DNA from: an uncultured Oscillospiraceae bacterium | GTDB taxonomy: Bacteria > Bacillota > Clostridia > Oscillospirales > Acutalibacteraceae | DNA: 10,589 bases | Reading direction: 5' to 3' | NCBI GenBank assembly: GCA_902496265.1 | Contig: CABVAD010000022.1 | Location: 1 to 10,589, forward strand | Shown here: positions 7,397 to 10,589 of the stretch, piece after piece | Layout of the letters: each line of letters begins with the position of its first letter | Numbering within the stretch: position 1 is the first letter of the stretch | Position numbers and translations under genes: made by a program | The notes under the pieces: model-generated | Databases searched by the model: none | Told to the model about the DNA's origin: nothing | Seen by the model: only the letters and a program-made list of their open reading frames with translations

Positions 7397-7425
7397 ATTA
7401 TAGCGAAAATGACCCGTTTTGTCAA
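7397..7425 (-). promoter_or_regulatory. Perfect-consensus sigma-A promoter with A-tract UP element
   Basis: On the - strand, TTGACA (7425-7420), a 17-bp spacer, and TATAAT (7402-7397). Upstream, 7426-7465 reads as repeated A-tracts on this strand (AAAAAAAG, AAAAAAATTT, AAAAATT), as in an UP element. Such a promoter would be very strong when not repressed, which fits control by the LexA site just downstream. Confidence 0.92.
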
Positions 7426-7494
7426 GCTTTTTTTGAAATTTTTTTAATTTTTAATTTTTTTGTCGACAGGCAGGCTAAAAAAACAATTTTTTAC

Positions 7495-7523
7495 TTGACT
7501 TTGTCCCCCGATTATGGTATATT
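7495..7523 (+). promoter_or_regulatory. Promoter of the tRNA-Thr gene
   Basis: TTGACT at 7495-7500, a 17-bp spacer, and TATATT at 7518-7523 with TGG just before it (extended -10). Predicted start near 7530, about 12 bases before the mature tRNA. Confidence 0.85.
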
Positions 7524-7541
7524 AGTTAGGCGCTGAAAAAT

Positions 7542-7617
7542 GCTGGTGTAGCTCAGTTGGTAGAGCAGCTGATTTGTAATCAGCAGGTCGGGGGTTCGAG
7601 TCCGTCCACCAGCTCCA
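7542..7617 (+). tRNA. tRNA-Thr (anticodon TGT)
   Basis: Full cloverleaf of 76 bases. Acceptor arms are GCTGGTG (7542-7548) and CACCAGC (7607-7613), then T and an encoded CCA. The anticodon stem GCTGA/TCAGC encloses loop TTTGTAA with anticodon TGT at 7575-7577, read as threonine (ACA codons). D-loop AGCTCAGTTGG and T-loop GGTTCGAGTCC are canonical. Confidence 0.97.
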
Positions 7618-7642
7618 TTTGCTGAGCCGATTTAAGCGGACG

Positions 7643-7671
7643 TTGAATTTAATGTGCGGCGCAGGTATAAT
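7643..7671 (+). promoter_or_regulatory. Probable own promoter of the tRNA-Tyr gene
   Basis: TTGAAT at 7643-7648, a 17-bp spacer, and TATAAT at 7666-7671, the same hexamers as the TerB operon promoter. The start would fall at about 7678-7679, on or next to the first base of the tRNA, giving little or no 5' leader. Read-through from the tRNA-Thr promoter is also likely. Confidence 0.65.
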
Positions 7672-7678
7672 TTAATAA

Positions 7679-7763
7679 GGGAGAGTTCCCGAGTGGCCAA
7701 AGGGGACAGACTGTAAATCTGCTGCTTTCAGCTTCGATGGTTCGAATCCATCCTCTCCCACCA
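7679..7763 (+). tRNA. tRNA-Tyr (anticodon GTA)
   Basis: Class II tRNA of 85 bases with a long variable arm (GCTG-CTTT-CAGC). Acceptor arms are GGGAGAG (7679-7685) and CTCTCCC (7753-7759), followed by A and an encoded CCA. The loop CTGTAAA carries anticodon GTA at 7713-7715. T-loop GGTTCGAATCC is canonical. The outermost anticodon-stem pair appears to be an A-C mismatch (ACAGA against TCTGC), which is slightly unusual. Confidence 0.96.
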
Positions 7764-7811
7764 ACCGAGTGCCTCGGTACGCAGACGCGTAGTTGAGGCT
7801 CTTCTTTTTTG
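7764..7811 (+). terminator. Terminator of the tRNA-Thr/tRNA-Tyr unit
   Basis: GCCTC (7771-7775) pairs with GAGGC (7795-7799), with ACGC/GCGT (7779-7782, 7787-7790) inside, followed by TCTTCTTTTTT. An alternative small hairpin ACCGAG-TGC-CTCGGT (7764-7778) starts right at the end of tRNA-Tyr and excludes the larger one, perhaps marking the 3' processing side. Confidence 0.75.
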
Positions 7812-7868
7812 CAATTTTTTCTCTCGCGTCAAAGCGGTATCTTTTTTGCCACCTCTAGTCAAAGTCAA

Positions 7869-7920
7869 ATAATCCGAACATTGTCATCAACGGTGACACG
7901 TTCGGATTATCAATTTTTAT
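7869..7920. terminator. Long hairpin, likely terminator of the leftward glycosidase/nagB unit
   Basis: ATAATCCGAAC (7869-7879) and GTTCGGATTAT (7900-7910) form an 11-bp perfect stem, extended by GTCA/TGAC (7883-7886, 7894-7897) around a 7-base loop. On the + strand it is followed by CAATTTTTAT; on the - strand by TTGACTTTGAC, a poorer tail. It lies beyond the broken nagB, so it probably ended that transcript; it could also face + strand read-through from the tRNAs. Confidence 0.6.
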
Positions 7921-7927
7921 AACCGGT

Positions 7928-8167
7928 TTAGTAAATAAATAACATCCTAGGGCAGAGAGCTTTCAGCTCGTGATGACCGTCAAGTCCTACATACTCATCA
8001 AGATTAACCGAGGTGGCCTTCTCGATAAGCTATTTATAAGTGCTGAGCGGCGACGAGCCTGTGGCAAGTCCCAACACGCTGTCAGGCTTTAGAATAACCT
8101 GTGCCGAGATAATATTCGCCGCCTGACGGCTTAATTTTTCATATGTATCAACCGTTATAAATTTCAT
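7928..8167 (-). pseudogene. nagB: nagB remnant (glucosamine-6-phosphate deaminase), truncated and interrupted
   Basis: From ATG at 8167 the frame reads MKFITVDTYEKLSRQAANII and goes on to KPDSVLGLATGSSPLSTYK, the N-terminus of NagB including its phosphate-binding GLATGS loop. Codon 46 is TAG (8032-8030). In the same frame it continues LIEK-ATSVNLDEYVGLDG, clearly NagB again, but about ten residues normally between LIEK and the SVNLDEYVG segment are missing. Recognisable homology stops near 7976; about three quarters of the usual 240-260 residues are absent, including all later active-site parts. Active NagB turns glucosamine-6-phosphate into fructose-6-phosphate and ammonia. The start overlaps the stop of the upstream glycosidase (ATGA, 8164-8167), so the two were once an operon for alpha-GlcNAc release and use. 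A nonsense codon, a deletion and a truncation together make sequencing error an unlikely explanation. Confidence 0.9.
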
Positions 8168-10589
8168 TTTCGCACCCAATTCCATTCCCATTCAAACCAA
8201 TTAATTTCTTTAGCGGTTGAATCTGTGAACTCTTTTTTACACTTCTCGAAAAAAATCTCCCATCTTTTTTTGTAAAAATCACTTATCAGTCCCGCCCACT
8301 GCCTATTTGAATAATCGTGTATTCTTTCACAAATAACATCGGAAGCGAAGAAGGTTGTTATAAGGGCTTTTGCGTTGATTTTGTATATTCGTTTCGTAAA
8401 ATCATCCTTATTTTGGGTAAGTGTATTTACAAAATCCAAATAGCGTGAAAGTCTATAATACTCACTCTCGCCCGTTATGCCGTTCATTTGGTCTGCCAGA
8501 TTCAAAAATTCCTCTGAACACCGCTTAAATTCGTTTAAATTTTTACAGTTGTATGCATTACAAATATCATTATAACAATAAAGCGCCTTATTTGAAAGCA
8601 CCTGTTGCCTTAAGGAAATAAGGTCATACATATATCCGTCGCTGCCCGAAAATTTCTTGTAATCTTCTAAAAGCAATTTCTCCGCTTTTTCGAGCATTTC
8701 TTTTGAATAACCTATTAAAGAATTACCCCAGAACGAAGCACTGTTAAGACCGAATTTCGGTCTTGCATTTACTATGCTTTCCGGCGCTCCCTGACCGAGC
8801 ATATTACATTCAGCCTTATAAACCGTATTAAGCATTATATCCCAGGCTTCATTTACTGCATTGCTTTCTCCGCCGTACCGTCTTCGGGTATATTCCTGTA
8901 TCCAACACTTAATGTCAGTTTGTTCACAACTGTGTTCCGCATCTTCCTGCCATACACTTTCAAATAAGAAATCGTAAAGTACCGGATTGTTTTCGCTTGC
9001 TTCACAGGTGATACCTATTCCGCTCAAATACTCACATTCATTCAATACCTTGGGTATTCCGCTTACAATATTGTCAAGGTGTCCGTGAAGTCCAAGCCTT
9101 CCTCCGAAATTATTAAGCATACAGTAAACCCATGGAGTGCCGTCAAATTCAGCAGAATATCCGTGCCTTGAATTTCCGGGTTTTCCGTCACAATAATTAG
9201 GCGTTTTCTCTGCATATAAATCCAATATCAGTGCATGTTTCTTGCCGTCATTAACATCTGAAAGACCCGCAAGCAATTCAGAACCGGGATTTGATTGCCA
9301 TGACTGTATTACCCAAACCGCTTCCGGGTTTGCTTTAAGCATTTCCGATAAAACGATTTTCGATATCGTTCGCGGCGACATTCCTCCGGTTACGCCGCCC
9401 TCATGAAACGGGTCGGTGGCGAAATAAATCGCATCGCCGAAGACTTCTTTTTGAACGGTGTAAAATATTTGGGAATATCGCAAAAATGTCTCGGTATCTG
9501 TTTTTAGCATTGCAGGTCTCTGCATACCGCCCCATGTTCCCTGCGGTATTATTTCTGCTTTCGGATCGTATTTATTTATATCAATAGGCACCATACCGCT
9601 GTATCCCTGCAGAACAGGCTGCATACCTAACTTTTTCATAATAAGGTGATTACGCCTTGCAAGCCGTGTACGTTCTTCAAACCAAGAATCGTGAAAAGGT
9701 CCGCCGAAACCAAACATATTTGCCATATTAAACCATGCGCAATATGCAGGTCCCGGAATAAATGCTTTTATTTCATCAAGTTTATACCCCAGTTTGCTTA
9801 AAAAGCGCCGCCATACTTCCTCTTGACCGATTATGTCAAGAACTGTATTTACCCCGTTTAATGCCAACCAGTCAAGTTCATTCCTCCATTCCTTTTCTCC
9901 CCAAAATGCATAACTGTAAGAATAGGTACAGAAATTATACGCATAGCGTACCCTTGCTTTGGTTTCGCGGTAAACGGGTTCTTTTGGTATAACAATTTCG
10001 GCGGGCATCTTCACCTGATCGCCCACCTGTGAAATATTAACCTTGCAATAATATTTAAGATAGTAATTAAGACCGGCAGCTACCGAGACTCCGGTATTAC
10101 CGATTATTTTGATTTTTCCGTTCTCATACTCGATACTGAAATAATCATACTTTTTCTTTTTCCCTATAACAAATTCAAACCAAAATTTATATTCCTTGCC
10201 CAATCTTCGTTCAACAATTCCGAACACTTCATCAACTGCGTCCTTGTCAGTTACAGGTATATTGTATTCCGAATCCTTAAAATCGCATATATTGATTTCG
10301 GGACGCTTAATTATAGGGGTGCCGCTCGGTTCGCCGGAAAACTCAATCCCTTCAAAACCCGATTCGGGCGATGCGGAATTATATTCATAATATACGCGTA
10401 TTATCCGTGCTTCTTTACCGTTAAGATTGTATAAATCGCCCTCTTGGTTGCACGGCTTATCATTGCTTTTAACCGCAACAAGTTCAAAATCCCTTCCGTT
10501 AAGACCGGTATACAAAGAATAATTAGAAAAGCCCTCACTTTGTGTGTGAACGGTTACAGTATTAAGATAATAATTTTCTTTAAGGGGAA
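8164..10589 (-). CDS. GH89 alpha-N-acetylglucosaminidase (NAGLU family), 5' end outside the window
   Basis: Hydrolyses terminal alpha-linked GlcNAc, as found on mucin O-glycans and heparan sulfate. The frame is open to the right edge: the 24 codons upstream of the TTG at 10515 have no stop and read YYLNTVTVHT...EGFSNYS, so that TTG is internal. This first part to about residue 61 (counted from 10515) looks like a discoidin/CBM32 carbohydrate-binding domain. Residues about 85-178 fit NAGLU-N, 185-520 the catalytic barrel, and 525-783 the helical C-terminal domain. Family landmarks include GPAYCAWFNMANMFGFGGP, PQGTWGG, TDPFHEGG (Glu372, likely acid/base) and CEASENNPVLYDFLFE (Glu505, likely nucleophile, by alignment with PEGI..N of human NAGLU and clostridial GH89). 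No dockerin or LPXTG anchor is seen at the C-terminus; a signal peptide would lie outside. It is visibly more AT-rich than the genes at 2000-7100. Confidence 0.92.
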   Translation of the reverse strand, partial: PLKENYYLNTVTVHTQSEGFSNYSLYTGLNGRDFELVAVKSNDKPCNQEGDLYNLNGKEARIIRVYYEYNSASPESGFEGIEFSGEPSGTPIIKRPEINICDFKDSEYNIPVTDKDAVDEVFGIVERRLGKEYKFWFEFVIGKKKKYDYFSIEYENGKIKIIGNTGVSVAAGLNYYLKYYCKVNISQVGDQVKMPAEIVIPKEPVYRETKARVRYAYNFCTYSYSYAFWGEKEWRNELDWLALNGVNTVLDIIGQEEVWRRFLSKLGYKLDEIKAFIPGPAYCAWFNMANMFGFGGPFHDSWFEERTRLARRNHLIMKKLGMQPVLQGYSGMVPIDINKYDPKAEIIPQGTWGGMQRPAMLKTDTETFLRYSQIFYTVQKEVFGDAIYFATDPFHEGGVTGGMSPRTISKIVLSEMLKANPEAVWVIQSWQSNPGSELLAGLSDVNDGKKHALILDLYAEKTPNYCDGKPGNSRHGYSAEFDGTPWVYCMLNNFGGRLGLHGHLDNIVSGIPKVLNECEYLSGIGITCEASENNPVLYDFLFESVWQEDAEHSCEQTDIKCWIQEYTRRRYGGESNAVNEAWDIMLNTVYKAECNMLGQGAPESIVNARPKFGLNSASFWGNSLIGYSKEMLEKAEKLLLEDYKKFSGSDGYMYDLISLRQQVLSNKALYCYNDICNAYNCKNLNEFKRCSEEFLNLADQMNGITGESEYYRLSRYLDFVNTLTQNKDDFTKRIYKINAKALITTFFASDVICERIHDYSNRQWAGLISDFYKKRWEIFFEKCKKEFTDSTAKEINWFEWEWNWVRK

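Noticed and set aside
7363..7425. Longer version (83 residues) of the small SOS gene starting with TTG at 7425
   Set aside because: It would begin inside the -35 box and run through the promoter and operator; the ATG at 7362 has a good ribosome site.
7875..7904. CGAAC and GTTCG half sites in the 7869-7910 hairpin as a second LexA box
   Set aside because: The half sites are about 20 bases apart instead of 4, so LexA would not recognise them; they are simply part of a hairpin stem.
1..10589. CRISPR arrays, insertion sequences, integrase or transposase genes
   Set aside because: No regularly spaced direct repeats and no recognisable mobile-element protein were found on either strand.

Overview
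The window looks like chromosome from an uncultured-type gut clostridium (Bacillota, probably the Oscillospiraceae/Ruminococcaceae side). The reasons are clear AGGAGG-like ribosome sites, GTG/TTG starts, sigma-A promoters of the TTGACA-17-TATAAT kind, a Bacillus/Clostridium-type LexA box, tRNA genes with encoded CCA, and a glycosidase for host alpha-GlcNAc glycans. These are inferences from style and content; no species can be named.

Positions 1-2000 hold two independent genes on the + strand. The first is a CPA2-type cation:proton antiporter with a Asp-Asp pair in a membrane segment. The second is a short regulator that joins an XRE helix-turn-helix to a complete desulfoferrodoxin-like module (Cys4 desulforedoxin part plus superoxide-reductase-like part). 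It is closed by a textbook terminator at 1960-1988.

Positions 2035-7109 form a three-gene operon with its own extended -10 promoter: a TerB-N/TerB-C protein, a BrxD-like P-loop ATPase (4-base ATGA overlap with the first gene) and an Lhr-family DEVH helicase (2 bases between genes). BrxD and BrxHI-type helicases are known from BREX phage-defence loci. Here they are paired with a Ter-system protein, and no methylase or PglZ is present. The operon is best read as a candidate DNA-processing, stress or anti-phage module of unproven function.

Positions 7119-7425 on the - strand hold a 62-residue, one-helix, very basic membrane protein. Its promoter has perfect consensus -35 and -10 boxes at 17-bp spacing. 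A perfect CGAAC-N4-GTTCG LexA operator sits at the predicted transcription start. This is a strong prediction of an SOS-induced small membrane protein and is the most striking regulatory signal in the window.

Positions 7495-7811 hold tRNA-Thr(UGU) and tRNA-Tyr(GUA), each with a recognisable promoter, followed by a terminator. Positions 7869-7920 hold a strong hairpin.

Positions 7928-10589 on the - strand hold a more AT-rich glycan module: a GH89 alpha-N-acetylglucosaminidase that runs off the right edge, and, overlapping its stop codon by ATGA, a broken nagB (glucosamine-6-phosphate deaminase) with a nonsense codon, an internal deletion and no C-terminal three quarters. The pair suggests an operon that released GlcNAc and fed it to glycolysis, of which the second gene has decayed.
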